The notes under the pieces were generated by a model. It was not told the origin of the DNA, searched no databases, and worked only from the letters and a program-made list of their open reading frames with translations. Position numbers and translations under genes: made by a program. Shown here piece by piece: positions 10,501-24,543 of a stretch of DNA of 64,000 nucleotides. Position 1 is the stretch's first letter. Every line of letters starts with the position of its first letter. Source of the DNA: Gonapodya sp. JEL0774 (taxonomy: Eukaryota; Monoblepharomycota; Monoblepharidomycetes; Monoblepharidales; Gonapodyaceae); NCBI GenBank assembly GCA_027604505.1, contig JADIIX010000004.1, forward strand, positions 186,001 to 250,000, read 5' to 3'.

Positions 10501-13500
10501 AATTATGCAATACCAGTTCTGTTCAACCCGGAAATCAACTGTATCGGCTACAGATGATGTGATTAAATCTGCTCGCGACGCTAATGTATCATTTGTTTGC
10601 ACCGAATCCCAGCGATCTAGACTAAAATTCGCTACGACAAGCGTGGGCGACAAAAAGCTCAAGGAAGTGCTTGTGAATGGAGTAGCTTTTCACCATGCAG
10701 GTGTGTTTTGAAAATATCGCCGTTTGCACAAGATTGCTCAACATAGAGATCGCCCTGTTCTCTCAGGCCTCGAGTCTGGAGATCGCCGCATTGTCGAACG
10801 GTTGTTCTTGGATGGACTTTTGAGATTGATTTGCACAACGACAACACTCGCAGTTGGAGTAAACCTTCCAGCACATCTCGGTCGGTTATTGCCTGATCGT
10901 TCACATGTGGACCACAGTAACGAATGAAGGTATTTTGTACACACAGTTATCCTGAAAGGTACTCAGCAATACGCGAACGGCAAGTACTCTCCATATTCTG
11001 AGCTTGATATAATGCAGATTCTGGGTCGTGGTGAGCACTGTTGTATGTACGATTATTGTCCCGAAGTTCGTTGACCAGTGTGATTCATTTGTCAACTGTA
11101 GCTGGTCGTCCACAGTTTGATGACACAGGTGTGGCCGTTATCCTTACAACTACCGATCGAAGAGATTTCTATGAAAACCTTGTGACGGGGAGGTCTGTTG
11201 TGGAGTCGCAGGTGATTGACATGTAAATTGTGCTGCTGAGTTCACAAATTAAACAGGTTTTGATCTATAGTTGCACGAGGATCTTGTAGAACAGTAAGAA
11301 TTGCGTTATTGTTGTTTATCGTGTGACATTTACAACAACCAAGCCATCAGTTTGAATGCAGAGATTTGTCTTGGCACAGTCAATTCCATCCCTCGTGTTA
11401 TTTCATATCTTCGCCAATCATTCTTCTATATTCGGCTAAGGAAAAACCCCCTTCGTTACGGAGTCGATTTGAACAACACATCAAATGGAGGAGGGCTGGT
11501 TGATCGCAAGCTTGCGGAGCTTGCACGCACAAACGTAGATAAACTGAAAGCCAACGGGCTTGCGGTTGTCGACCCAGTCTCCAAGCTTATTGTGGCAACC
11601 GAGATAGCCCACGTCATGGCCAAATATTACATTCAGCTTGGTCAGTGATTCACCACAATCGTTGCACGTGAAAGGTTTGAGTGCCAATCGCATTACCCCC
11701 CGTCTGAATACTTAGAAACAATGATCCAGGTACAGTTTCAGTGAGCTGTTTTTCGTAATATCTGCCACCGAATCTCAACGGTAACACCGCTATATATGAG
11801 ATTAACTCGCTCCCAAGAGGCACCGAGTGCACTGTTCGGTCTGTTTTGGAGGCTCTGTCAAAGGCTGCTGAGTTCGCAGATGGACACCGCCTGCTTCCAG
11901 GCGAAAAAACAGCAATAAACAGTGAGTTAACTAGGAACGCAAGAGTCACGAACTTCTCCGTTGATGACCTCTTATCAATCCCCCCGAGAATTTAACAAAG
12001 AAAAGAGATCCGTGCTGAAATTTCCACCTAAAGCCTCTGGAAGAGTGAAAGACATATCGGATAAAGTTTTCTTTGTGATTCAAGTGCGTCTGAGAGATCG
12101 TTGATCACAAATAATCGAAACTGAGATGTGGAACTGTGTCTCCAACAGTGCGTCTTACAGGGCCTAGATCGCTCTGCTACCGACACGCGCCTGTCGCTTA
12201 TGCTTGGCCAAGAGAGCAGTAGTATTCTACATTGCGCGTCACGCATTGCCAAAGGTGTGGTTGGCGTCACATTGAAGGTTCGATTTTCAATCATCATGCT
12301 CCTCACCGATTTTCAGCTTTCGTCGAGGTTGCAGCCATTAAGAAAGATGCTCACGCTGTACGCTCAGCACTAAAACTGCAAGTTCTCTCCTGGGTCGTGA
12401 CGGCTTTGCAAGAAGCTGTTAGCTGACGCCTAACTTCTTCACATTATCACGTGTTCGATTGTAGGCTACAAGCGATTCAGGCGCGAACATTTGAAGATGC
12501 AGGAATGGTTCTAAGACAGGTTGAGGGCATTGGTGAGAAGTGTTCGCTCAGCCAATGACTGAGTGCAGGTAATTGTGTCTAACGATACGTGGGAAATGAC
12601 CTTGACGACTCCACTAGGACCAGAATTCGCCAGAAAGCTCAGTCTTGCAGGAATCAAGACTATTGATCAGCTTCAAAAAGAGGATATCGTTCGATTGGAA
12701 AGGATCCTTGGTCGAGGTCCATCGTTCGCACGGAACGCAATCGAAGCAGCCTCAAAATTTCCTTCGTTCACGATGACCATGAAGCGACTGAAAGATTACA
12801 CTGACCCGCACGTAATGGAGCTTTTTGTCGAAGTTAAGGTGAGCTTTCATCAGAATCACAACAGTACAAGCCAGCACTTGATAGTTGTTTTCACAGCAAA
12901 CGAATGCAAATTGGAAGCCGTTTTCAAAGGTCCGAGGACGGGCATCGCTTCGGGTCGCCTTTGTTGTAACAACTAACGACGACGCACAGCTATTTGAGTT
13001 CTCAGAAGTCCCGTGAGTTTGTTGCACATACATTGTTCACGGTCATTTTACGACTTTCAAAATGGTGCATAGTGCCAATCGAATTTCCGAGGGTTGCAAC
13101 TTCAGGGTGAAGACTAGTTTATCCAAGATTGGCCAAAAGATCATGGTTTCGCTCATTCCCGAGGATATGGTGGGTTTCGACACGGTGAGTCGTTAAACCG
13201 CTTGCAAATGAAGAGGTGGCAGTTCACTGAGGACGTGGGACGCGGAAGCACGAGGAAGTAGAAGTAAATGTTGCACCCCGCCAAGTCATTGTCACTGGAA
13301 ATCTGAGTGCAATGAGCTCAGTCCCAAATGTGAGTTATTTTTGTTTCCTTGGTGGACACGTTGTCAAAACAATTAGTGCGAATGAGTTCCCTGCTACATC
13401 CCATCTTGGCAAAAAGGTTATTCAGTCACCCTATTTTGTTAATCAAAACTCAGTTGAGAACAGGGATGTTGACTATGATTTCGGTTCTCTACCAGAAGGC

Positions 13501-14674
13501 TTTCTAGATGAGTTGGACAGTGAGGATGTTTCTTTGACACACAAACGTCACTGGAATTAAACGAAATCAACTCTGTAGAATGCGCAGGCTTCAAAATTGT
13601 GGACCATCAATCCATGGTAGAACAATCCCACGTTCAGAACGAGGAGCAAGGAACAGTCCATGGTCAAAAGAAGAACACTTCGGAGGAAGAAACCCGCACC
13701 TGCCGTCATAAATGCAAAGACAGGAAGGCATGCCTACACCTCTGTTGCAAGGAGGAGGTTTTCACCAAAAGCAAGAGGAAGCGGCCCTCTGAACACCCCC
13801 AGCCGCTTGACATGAAGGCTGCAAAGAAAGTTGCGGCGGATCCAGCGAAGTCTTCAGACGACGAAGATCCTTTACCCCAAATTGGTCCACATATTTTCAT
13901 TAGCGAAATGATGCCGGAACACGCACGAACTGGTGGTTTGTCTGGATCTCCCGTACTCTTTGGGAAGGACGATATTTCTTTTGCACCAAAACCTCCCCTG
14001 CCGAAACCACCTCCTCTCAAGTGGCTGGAGATTTCCAGCGACTCCGATTTCGAAGAATCCCCGAATCGCGCTTCACAACTAGCGAAGATTCCAAAAAAAG
14101 AGGAGGAGGGCGGTATGCCAAAGATCAAGCAGACGCAACTAGAGCTTGAAGGGCGGGCAGTGGTGGCGACGAAACTGCAACCCACTGCAAGTGCTCCTAA
14201 GAAATCAAAGCGTCGGCGCGTTATCATTGAAGACAGTGACAGTGATATTTGCGTCACTGAGCCCAAGCATATACTCGGCCCATGCGACTCCGTTGACCAG
14301 AGGGCTTCTGTGTTTGGACTTGATGACATTGACGAGATGTGTCGACGCCGTTAGTTTTTTTTTTTTGCCGGTTTCGCTTTTATTCTCCCATGATTGAAAG
14401 TGTTCTCTTCACAGGTAATGGAAGCGATGCGAGTATCCCCACATCATCCGCAGCTTCTCGAACCGGATTCCTGGACGACAGGTTTCAGCCAGTTCCTCCA
14501 GCTGTGGAGCCCTCTCCTGATTTTCGTGCACATGCAGTGAATTCGATGTTGACGGATCCATCGCCTGCGCTGACTACCATTTCTCGCAAGTCGCTGCCAA
14601 GTACCCTTCAGCCAAACGTTGCAACTGCTCTCCTCCATTTTCAAAAATTTCTTGAGAATGTTAAATTTGACTGA
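7510..14674 (+). CDS. HFM1: HFM1/Mer3 meiotic DNA helicase, many exons
   Basis: Ski2-like superfamily 2 helicase required for meiotic crossover formation; it unwinds D-loops and acts in the nucleus. The N-terminal exons (7510-7905; about 8160-8800) encode a low-complexity Pro/Ser/Gly region. FPHFNAMQS precedes Walker A APTGSGKT (about 9433-9456). LAPTKALVSERARDW (motif Ia), IIVSTPEKV, DEVH (about 9994-10005), MSATVPN, CTTTTLAVGVNLPAH and QILGR|AGRPQ (motif VI, split by an intron at about 11031-11100) follow. A winged-helix segment (about 11360-11650) and a Sec63 domain (about 12480-13320) come next. At 13700-13760 is a Cys/His cluster, CRHKCKDRKACLHLCC, seen in HFM1 orthologues. An acidic Ser-rich tail ends in NVKFD. 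At least 20 exons are implied, so internal boundaries are approximate. The start could also be the in-frame ATG at 7426. Its presence implies meiotic capacity. Confidence 0.93.
8904..8936 (+). other. Poly-C tract serving as probable polypyrimidine tract of an HFM1 intron
   Basis: About 28 cytosines interrupted by one G run into ATAG, followed by an HFM1 exon frame (VFQTSRTSTT...). The upstream donor is probably CAG|GTGGGC near 8806. The run sits where a polypyrimidine tract is expected. Its length may be wrong because homopolymers sequence poorly. Confidence 0.5.
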
Positions 14675-15271
14675 GGCCCTTTTCTGAGTGCAGTATATAA
14701 GATTCATAAATTGTTGTTTACATAAAACAATGCAAACATTTCTGCTTTCTTGTTCGAACTGGGCATGTGCATGAGCGAGCGTAACGCAGAGAAGAACGAG
14801 GAGTGTTCCCTCTCATCATCTGTAGATGTTTTCAGATAAGTGTGCGCCCAACTTATCCTTATCAGGGTAGAATTGATCAGTAGTAGATAGGGGTCTGGTT
14901 GCTCTGCGTCTCATAATTCATTCCTTGACAAGCAAGGTTTGTTCCGTTGTCGTCCCAGCACTTATGACGACGTTTCCAATCACATGCCAGGAAGCACTCT
15001 TTCATCCTCAATCTGACAGGTTCCCCTTCCCACCGCGTCTGGACGCGCAAAGCGGTAAATACCCTCAAGGACTCTTCCGGAATACAGGAGCGCGAGGCTC
15101 GTTGTGGTGAGCGTTCGGTTGTGAGTGGACAAAGCGACAAGCAACAATCGAAGTGGCGCTTTCGACGCTTTGCAACAGATAAAGCTCATTCCCATTCATC
15201 AATCTTCAAGTATTAAGACATCTCCATCAATTGTGATTTACATCAATCGTCGGCACTCTCGTTGTCGCTGA
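14675..15271. other. Intergenic region without a recognisable gene
   Basis: Six hundred bases between the HFM1 stop and the next forward gene. Short frames exist on both strands but none shows a family motif or supportable splice sites. It presumably holds the HFM1 terminator and the promoter of the downstream gene. Confidence 0.5.
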
Positions 15272-17460
15272 ATGTCAAACATCTCACACCCTCCAGTCTT
15301 GCCTGGAATTGCAACCCACACCAAACTCTTTTCCACAAATCCTCTAAGTGATGATGAGGACGATGACCTCTACGACTCCGACTCTGAGTCCACACTGACT
15401 GACGGCCGCTGTGTGATCAACAATTTGGGCGCTAAATACGGGGTAGCCAGTTCTCCCAAGGATCTACCCTCGAGGCGCTCAAATTGGTCGAGGTTGAATG
15501 TATTTTCGCGACGATCACCACCGGAGACGCCCAAGATGCCGAAGAATCTCGACAGCAAGCGCTGCGATGCAGGCATGCGTTCTTCCATTGCAACATCCGG
15601 GTCTGTTCAACAGGCATCCTGTCCGGACCCCCTCGACCTGTCCCACCTTGGCCTCGGACGTGTTATAACTGACGATGCGGACTATTATATGTGGTTGGTC
15701 TCTTGCAAACTGCAGCTGATGGAACACTCGCATAACAGGTTGTGTAACCACAAATAGGTACCTATTCGACCTTGAACATTTTCTTTCACAAACGACTGAA
15801 CTCGGTAGTAAAAAAGACCCGAAAAATGAACTCGAAGGTGGATCGAGGGTGCCCATCCCTCCGTCGCCTGCGAAGCGAGGAATGAGCAGAAGTTGGTCGG
15901 TTGTGGTTACAAGCTCCACAGTAATGCCAAGTGACACTGTAAGCTTGATTTTGCCTGAACAGAATTTTAATGGTATTAACTCGCATCTAATCGTGCATCT
16001 TGTAATAATCAGAAGCACATCTCACCTGATCAAGTCTTACCCACACCGCCATCGTCCGCCGTGGATCTGACATCTTTGCGATCTGCGACAAAAGGCCTAC
16101 CCGATTTCACCGTGACTGAAAATCGTTCTGCCAACAACCACCCACCATTTTCGACACAGAGAAAGGTGCCTGCTACACCTCCCGGGTCGCCCAAGCCTCC
16201 AGCCTGGTCCGTGCTTCCGAAACCAGAGTATGAATCACGTTTTCCGTCGGGATCTCCACTGGGATATGCGGCGACCTCTGTGGTCAAAAAGTCGTCCCCA
16301 CGCCCTTCACACGTACCGACTTTCTCCCCAAAATCGCATCACCAAGACTCGTCGTTCTTCGACGAAGCTTGGCTTGCTAGCTATTACGCATCAAGGGGTG
16401 AACTTTTAGAATCGGCGTCGGACCCTCCGTCACGAGGTGAACCGAATGCAGATTTGTCACCGACTGAGGAACCCGAACCGCAAACCGACCCGCCACCGCA
16501 ATCTATCGCTGATTGTAACCTTTCATCGAGCAGCTTGATTGAGTGCGGCCAGATTGAATCTGCGGGGTTAATTCGCTCCCACAGCTTCACTTTATCCCGC
16601 CGGAATCCTATTGCTCGTTCACTATCTCACGGACGGTTATCCTCTCTCAATATAAACACGGAGCTTGTTGAAGAAGCAACTCGAGCCTTTCAATCAGAGG
16701 GACCTAGTGGAGTTGGGTCAGCATTAAGCCAACTAACAGCGGGACGGTTTGTTGGAACTATCCGATCTTGGGATGGGACAGCAAAGCGTCTGGTCGCGCA
16801 TTTGCGTACTTTTACTGAAGAGCTTGGCGTCAGTACAATGGATTCGACAATGTCACATGTGGAAGTGGGAACCAGCGGACTTGGGGTCGCAATGGTGCCG
16901 CGACGTGTGTTGGCAAATTCTGTCACTGATGGACATCCACGTGCAGGAGCAGCCGTCACTGTGACTTTCATCAAAGGCGCACATTATGGAGAGAGCTTAT
17001 CGCCTGTTCAGGAACCGGCCCTTCCGTTGAAGTACATGAGTTGCGCGTTGGAACTCGCATTTCCAGAATTGAGTCCTCGTGATACCCGTCAAATCGCTGG
17101 ACATTTTTTACACCTCCCTAGGGACTCGCGCGCTATATTGCGTGAACGAATAGGCTGGGCGCCTGCATCAAATGTGGAGGCCGCCGGGGTGGAGCTTGTC
17201 CGTGAAAACGAATGGAAAGAGTGGAGAGTGAAAGAAGCGACTAAGTTTCGTAGCGATTCTATGCCGCGAGAAAAGGTTGTTGTGTGTGGCAGTGTGGATA
17301 GTTGGGCTGGAATGGTGCAGGTAAGACCGCCGTCGTTTCGAGCAAGAAGAGAAGGTCAAAAAATCTTATTTTCCTGCAGGCGTATCGGACGAAAGTGTCC
17401 TGGCTACGTAAAGAGGAACCACTGCACCATCGAAGATCAAGCGGAGCGCGCATGGTCTGA
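15272..17460 (+). CDS. Hypothetical Ser/Pro-rich fungal protein, four exons
   Basis: Not recognised. Four exons join cleanly. Exon 1, from ATG 15272, ends in ...DADYYM via TATAT|GTGGTT. The next, after the YAG near 15757, encodes LFDLEHFLSQTTELGSK and ends at SDT|GTAAGC. The long exon starting near 16013 (KHISPDQVLPTPPSSAVDLT) runs to GMVQ|GTAAGA at about 17321. The last encodes AYRTKVSWLRKEEPLHH and stops at 17458-17460. The N-terminal half is disordered: an acidic cluster (DDEDDDLYDSDSES), then Ser/Pro with many SP/TP sites, suggesting phosphorylation. The C-terminal third (about 16560-17320) is more ordered, with helices around ELVEEATRAFQSEG and EWKEWRVKEATKFRSD and a hydrophobic core. 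No catalytic motif, signal peptide or membrane span is visible. Confidence 0.7.
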
Positions 17461-19089
17461 TTAGACAAAATGATCTCTTTCCCGAGGACTCATTTTCGCA
17501 GACTCTCGATCGACTAATAACTTCCTACATGACCTCTTTTACTTCCTGCTCTCAATCGATTTTCACCCATCATCTAAGTTCTTTTTAGTAGTGCCTGTTA
17601 CAACTGTAGTCTGTCTCCCTGTGTCTTTAGAACATCCTGCTTTCTATCATCCAGTGTAGTCGTTCGTTTGTACGTTCAATGTTTAGAACATCTTGTACAA
17701 GTACAAATCATTATTTTGGTCATACATATCGACGGGAATATAGATTGAACATCGGGCGTCGAAGTTGACTTTCACATGCTCGTATAACGTCTCCAAACAA
17801 TCATTCGAGTCTTGTCCACGAATTCCTCACTACACAAGTGATAAAATCCTCCTTAAATAATTGCTTCAGCCCTTTGAATCCGGAAACTATACGAGGCATG
17901 TGTGATATTTCTGTTATAACTTTGAAATCCGCCCCTTCAATACGTAGCACTTTCGAGCATACATGAGCTTAGCAAAGAAAAGGCGGACCACCACAGCTTG
18001 TCAATTATTTATACCACCACATATCACTCTTCTATATTTAGCCGTGTGATATTTAGCCACCTTCTCCTGATGCAGCTGGTAACGCGTGAACCCTCTCCCC
18101 TTCTACCTGCGTGTACATCACGGGCCAGATGTTGAACCCGTCAGACAGCCATGACTGCGCAAAACGCTGTCACTGAAGAAGTCGCTCCAATTTGGAGAGT
18201 AGCATCTCTCGATTCACCAACAATCCGGAACAGAAAAGCAACGGACACTGATAGCGAGCATCCCAGGCCAGGAGCACGGTTTTCATGCATTCTGTCTCTC
18301 ATTTCTCCCGTAATGCAAACGGAGAAGCTTCTACTGGATCCACAATTTTATGCCATTACCTATATATGAACTTCAAGGGATTCATGTGCGAAGAGACACC
18401 ACTTGAGCAGCGTAAATGAGAAAGGAGAGATATCAAAAAGATGTATCTGACGTTACAGTGAGTATTTCTTGTACTTTCTTTACATTCGCCCGCACTTTTG
18501 ACTGCTCGCGGTTGCGAATCCGGAGCAAGACCTGAAACAGCCTGGCTGACACGTTACCAACGTCTTCACACAGGACTGCGGGCTTGGCCGACAGTAGGCC
18601 CTGCACAGATTCACAAATGTATGTTACGAAGTCTTCAGGAACGAGAGGATAGGGCCAGGCGTCCAGCTACTCACGTAGTCGAGAAACCCCGCCATCACAT
18701 AGTAGTTGACCCCATGAGTCCCGTATTGTTGAAATGAATTAAGTTCGTTCTCGGATTGTGCTTGACTAGATAATGCTTTGAGTTTTCCCAATATCAAATA
18801 AATAATTAGTTCCTAGCCAAACCTGCATCTCAACTTCATATCCGTGATTTCTCAATAATCTCTCCCGCCAGGTCGTGTAGAGCATAGCCGTGAAGCAATT
18901 TTCAAAGATATAGTTAAGACTCAATCAGTTCAGTTCGGAGTTTTGGGTTTTTACTGGTCAACAGTGTTGTGTGCAAACTCGCCCTCATACAAAACCGTAC
19001 AACTGGTCTTCAGGAAGAATTCCTCTGCGCGTCGCGGTTCCTCAACTCGAATCCCCATTTTCGCGCAATCTTTTGCAACTTTTTCACGA
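17461..19089. other. Gene-poor AT-rich intergenic region
   Basis: About 1.6 kb with no convincing gene. Short forward frames at 18151-18369 and 18498-18737 have no family resemblance. The last 150 bases are in frame with the Aquarius gene (possible upstream ATG at 18943), but the leader they would encode is not like the family N-terminus. They are therefore more likely 5' UTR. Confidence 0.5.
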
Positions 19090-22000
19090 ATGGCGGACGA
19101 CGAGTCTTCTCGCTTGCCGGACATCACAGATCTTGGGTACTTCGCAACGTCAGACTCATTCACTCCTGAGGAAACACTGTGGGGTAACGGAAACACTGAT
19201 GACTTTGTGCCATCGCACCTCGTACCGAAAAAACAATCAGAAAAGGATGGATTTAGTGTCGTCCTGGGAGTACCAGCATTCGGGCGTCAGGTCGGAGTAG
19301 ACGAAGTTATGGATGAGAATGAGGATGAGGATAATGACCTTGGGCCACCGCGCAAAAAGTTCGCCATGGAATCTCATACGCCTGGCTTGGAATCTCGTCA
19401 GCAACCCTCAGGATTCGGCTCTAAATCACGACAGCCTGCGCGGTTATCTGAGGATCTGACCAAGCTTGCACAAGCCAGGTGGAAGAATGTAAGCGCTCAG
19501 GACGTTGACAATGTGGTCGAGCAAATTTGGGAGGTGATCGTGGAAGCCCGATTCGAAAATTCTATTGTAGGCATGGTAGAAATATCTGGGGGCCTGGAGG
19601 TGAGAGAAAAGTCTGTTCCAACACACGAAAATCGAAGGAGGATGTTGCTTGCTGAATTGCAACACTTCTCATGCACAGTTCGTCTGGCAGCACCTCAGTT
19701 CCTCATCTCCTACTCCAAACATCCTTCTAGCCGCTTTGCTGTTGCTCGAAAAGAGCCGTCACGACTCTTCATCAGCATGGACTTCAGTGCTAGGCCATCA
19801 ACATGATGCCTCAGAAGCAGATGTCAAGAGAGTTGAACATTTCTGCACTCGTGCCTTCTCAATATCACTCAGTTCCATTCAAAATGCTGCCAGCGCTGGT
19901 GGAAACCCTCTCCTGCCAGCGCTCCTACTCCTTCCTTTCATCGCATCGCTTTTGGCTCATCTTGAGATCCCTGCTGTGCGTGCTCAGGTGGCTCGCGTGA
20001 CGGGAGTTGGGATGTGGTCTCACATCACTGAGGATACACGGAAAGAAGCCCTCGACGAAGCAGATCACGTTAAGAAATCGTGGGATCGATGGAATAAGAG
20101 AGTCAAGGAGGCTGGTATGTGCGCGGTGTGAAAGATGTCATGCCGAAGCACTCTTTCATTCATGTTTTGTGGCGATTCCTTCGTCACATACCATGAACCA
20201 GACCACGCTTCACGAGCTCTCCTACTACAAGATGCTGCCTTCATCCCCTCTCTGATATCTCACTCGCTTCGACTTCTCCATGTGATTCCTCAACCGCCAC
20301 ATGCCGAGCATGTTATGGCGTATGTTATTGACTTCGTGATTGACATTTTATCTACGGTTCCCACCCGCCGTTATGCCGACATTGTCATTCGTGATAGTCT
20401 TTTTGTAGAAGAGTTGCAGTCTTCGCCGCTGCTCGCCGAGGGGAAGCAAAACAAGCACAAGCAGTCCGCGGATCAGCATGCTCTTCTGCCGCTCCTGTTG
20501 AAACGTCTCGAGGACATACTCACTCACCCAATTGACCCGCTCACGGGAGCCTTCCTTGACCACATGCAAGTGCGCTCTCGCCACGCCAAATTGATCGCAC
20601 GAGTTCAACGGGAAGCCTTCTCAAACCCTACCTGGAAGCGAGCATACGAGTCACTGGCAATGCCCGGTGCCGGTAAAGTGGGTGACGGTGCCTACGTCGC
20701 GTCTGTTGTACGTAGTTTTCCAAATGACCTGGTGACAGAAGTTTGCAAAGCCGTTGGGGTTCGAACTCGGAGGTTCGACGTCCAGCAGGAAGGGAGAGAA
20801 TACGGAAAGGAGTTCTTAGTCAGAACAGTGGCTCGGAGAATGGCAACACCCAAGGGATTGGAAGAAACGGTGGCGGAGGTGGGAGCTTGGCCAGACGAGG
20901 TGAGTCCACCCATCTTGAAGGTTCCCTACTTTACTCCATGACAGCGTCGGATTCTTTTTCCGTTAACATAGGCTTCAATATTTACACCTCTGACAGCGTC
21001 AATACCACCCACCCCTCCACCTGGGCTTCCATTGGGATTACCTCTTCCGCTCCCTAAACTCTCTCTACAATACCTGTCACATCCAGATGCTCTTTTGAGA
21101 CATCTGTACCTGGCTCGGATCGAAGCATTTTCTGCTATTCGCACTGATCTGGAAGATGCAGTGAGTCGAGTGGCTCCTACATACAACGCCGACAAGGGAA
21201 TGACAACATTTGCGGGATGGGCTCGTATGGCCATACCTCTTGAGAATTGCAAAGTCTCAGAGGTAGGCCCACCTCGTGTTCTTGGCGCAGACCGTGTCGG
21301 CGGGACTGAGGTTCCGAGTTTTGTGAAAGCGGATTTGACATTTAGCCTTCATCGTGCATCTGACGTGGTCCGGCGCGAATGGGACGCTCTCACTCCACGT
21401 GACGTTGTGTTCCTCATCACCTGCGGACCTCGTGTTCCGGAATCCACCGATCCGTTGTCGCATCTCGGAATCCTGCATATCCGTACTGCAGAGATTCTTG
21501 ACCTTCTGGACACACAAGGAAGGCCTTTAGAAGGGTGGTCGCGTGCAGGAGGTACTCGTGCATATGAGCTTGAGACAGAGGCTGGAGTTCCAGACGTCAT
21601 GCCTTCTGACGCGCCGACTGCACCGAAGTGGAGGCGTGACGACGAACCTGACGGCAAATCCCGAAAGCTAACAGGCATGCAACGCACTTATCGTGTACTG
21701 TTGGATCCCATCAAGTTCTCCAATGATTTGATTCGACATCCAACCCCGTCCAACGATCCTACCCAAACGTTTCACTCGGGATTCAATCTTCTGGTGCGGC
21801 GTAAGCCCGCGGAGAATAATTTCAAGCCACTGCTTGAGACAATTCGTGACTTGGTGATCCAGGGAGGGGCTGGAGTACCGTCCTGGCTGCAAGATGTGTA
21901 TCTCGGTTACGGTGATGTGAAGGAAGTCGGGGGTTTCGGAGTGAAAGACCCCGTTAGAGTCATAGATGTGGGAGACGGATTAGGTGGATGGAATGCTCTT

Positions 22001-24543
22001 CAGTCTTGGGCCAAAACGAAGGGCTGGGTGAGTCTCAATGTCCAGTATGCGATTGGTGTATCAGTTGTCTAATGACAATATTCGTAGGTACTGAAACCAA
22101 AGGCTGACAATCTCATAATGCAATCGACGCAAAGATCGACAGACCTTGAGCTTACTCCCCCATATGTGCTCTCGTTTGCTCCGCCTCTCTTCACTGGTAG
22201 TTTGACCGGCTCACATAACCCCAATCTTCAACAAGTAACACCGGGTTCCCTCAAAGCCATCAGAAATATTGTCGACTTAGACGAACGAGACTGGAAAGAA
22301 ATTTCAGTCACTAACGGGAAGTCGAAAGTTAAGGAGAAGCCGAAGGATAGCAGTGGGAAAGGGGAAGGAGGCGTACGCGAAGTCGTTGTTCGAACATACA
22401 AAGAGGTGAACATGGGACCTTTCCCGGAGGATCTAAAGAGGCGAAACACATTGCAGTTCACTCCCACTCAGAGTGCGTAGAATGCGACTTATCTCACCCT
22501 TACCCGCACACATTTTGATTCTCTTGGCACTATTCACCATCATTTTTCTTTGAACAGTCGATGCAATTCTCTCCGGAGTACGGCCAGGTCTCACTCTTGT
22601 CGTGGGACCTCCTGGCACCGGGAAGACCGACGTTGCAGTGCAGATTATATCTTCCCTTTACCACAACTTTCCAACTGAGCATATCCTGCTCGTGACGCAC
22701 TCAAATCAAGCATTGAACCATATTTTTGAGAAAATCGCTCAAATAGACATCGATCCGCGCCATCTTCTCAGATTGGGACATGGCGAGGAAGAGCTTGAAG
22801 TGGAGGGTGACTGGGGAAAGTTTGGTCGTGTAAACGCATTTTTGGACAAGCGTTTGCGTCTTCTGGGAGAAGTTCAGAGACTCAAAGATACTCTTGGAAT
22901 CCCCGGCGAGCATCACGGCACCTGTGAGACCGCAGGATACTTCTTCCTGTTCCACATTCTGACGCGTTGGGATCCCTATTGGAGCAAGGTCAAACAGTCG
23001 GTAAGGGAAGCTAGAGCGGCTAAGGACAAACAGCAAGTAGACGCACAAGAGGCTGCGAAGAAGTATGTCGTCGGGAGTTTTCCCTTTGATGCTTACTTTT
23101 CCTCGGTCCTCGAAAGATCAGTATTCCCGGAGACCTCTGAACTCGATGACCTTGTAGAGATTGCGGCCGGGTGTTTCAGGCACATTCGGCGTGTGTTTGA
23201 TGAGCTGGAGGAAGTTCGGGCGTTTGAGCTGCTGCGCACGAATCATGACCGATCAAATTATCTGCTCGTGAAGGAAGCTCGAGTTGTCGCAATGACTTGT
23301 ACCCACGCGGGTCTGAAGCGCAGAGAACTAGTGCGTCTCGGGTTTAAGTACGACACCGTGATTATGGAAGAAGCAGCTCAAGTGACGGAGGTTGAATCGT
23401 TCATACCCATGGCATTGCAGATTCCAGAAGAGGACGGTGGAAGCCGCTTGCGGCGTCTGATTATGATTGGTGACCACAATCAGCTCCCACCCGTCGTCAA
23501 GGACATATCGCTTCAACGTCATTCTAACATGGAACAGTCACTCTTCACACGGTTTATTCGGTTGGGAGTTCCTTGCATCGAACTGGACCAACAAGGACGA
23601 TCCAGACCGTCCATTACTGACTTGTATAGATGGCGCTACAGAACCTTGCATGACATGCAGGCTGTCGTTGCCACAGACGCATATAGGTTTGCAAATCCAG
23701 GTTTTGGGTATGAATATCAGCTTGTGGATGTTGGTGACTTCCAGGGTAAGGGGGAAACTGAACCTTTGCCTTGGTTTTACCAGAATCTTGGTGAAGCTGA
23801 GTACGTCGTGGCTGTTTATCAGTACATGCGACTCTTGGGGTAATTTTGAAATGAGCTACCGGTTACAATTCTTGATGCAACTGACTAGTTGTTTCTTGCA
23901 GATATCCTGCGGATAAGATTGCTATCCTCACAACTTACAACGGGCAGAAAGAGCTCATCAAGGATGTCCTCCAACAGCGCTGCGCTTGGAATCCTTTATT
24001 TGGTCGACCGAGCAAAGTCACTACTGTTGATAAGTATCAAGGACAACAAAATGACTGTAAGTTCACGCGCTCAGTAAGATCCACTCGTGAGTCATTACCA
24101 CAAAAAATGGATTATGTCTATTAGACATCCTCCTCTCCCTTGTGCGAACACGATCTGTTGGTCACCTTCGGGATATCCGCCGTCTTATTGTAGCTATGTC
24201 TCGTGCGCGACTTGGCTTGTACATATTCTGTCGGAAGCGTTTGTTCCAAAACTCTGTGGAGCTCGAACCGACCTTCGCCAAACTCCTGGAACATCGAGAC
24301 AAGCTTGTCGTTCGATCGGGTGAACGGTACGGTGAAATGAAGCGCGCTTTGTCAGGAGATAACGGCAGCGAAGATGGGGATGGATCGTTTGAGATCGATG
24401 ACGTACAACACATGGGGCGTTATGTGTTTCAAATGACTCAGGAGGTAATAGCGTGGGCGAAAAAGCAGAAAGCTGAAAGAGAAGCGTCTGAGGCTATGGG
24501 AGAGCAGATTATGGACACAGAAATGGACACAAAAGAAGATTGA
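19090..24543 (+). CDS. AQR: Aquarius/Cwf11-type spliceosomal intron-binding RNA helicase
   Basis: SF1 (Upf1-like) helicase of the spliceosomal intron-binding complex; it is nuclear and helps couple splicing to exon-junction-complex loading. The start is chosen at ATG 19090 (MADDESSR). After an acidic leader comes [20 protein letters not shown], the usual Aquarius opening. The N-terminal ARM-like region includes [18 protein letters not shown] and [19 protein letters not shown]. The middle beta-barrel part has [14 protein letters not shown] and [10 protein letters not shown]. Helicase motifs are GPPGTGKT (about 22604-22627), EEAAQVTE (about 23370), GDHNQLPPV (about 23470), [10 protein letters not shown] (about 23587), DKYQGQQND (about 24030) and [17 protein letters not shown] (about 24180). 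The tail is acidic ([10 protein letters not shown]). Eight or more short introns are present, most recognisable by GTGAGT/GTAAGT donors. An Aquarius partner, Y14/RBM8A, lies 16 kb away. Confidence 0.93.

Noticed and set aside
13706-14329. 207-codon reverse frame in the HFM1 3' part
   Set aside because: It lies antisense to HFM1 exons with the Cys-cluster and acidic tail. Ser-rich shadow composition.
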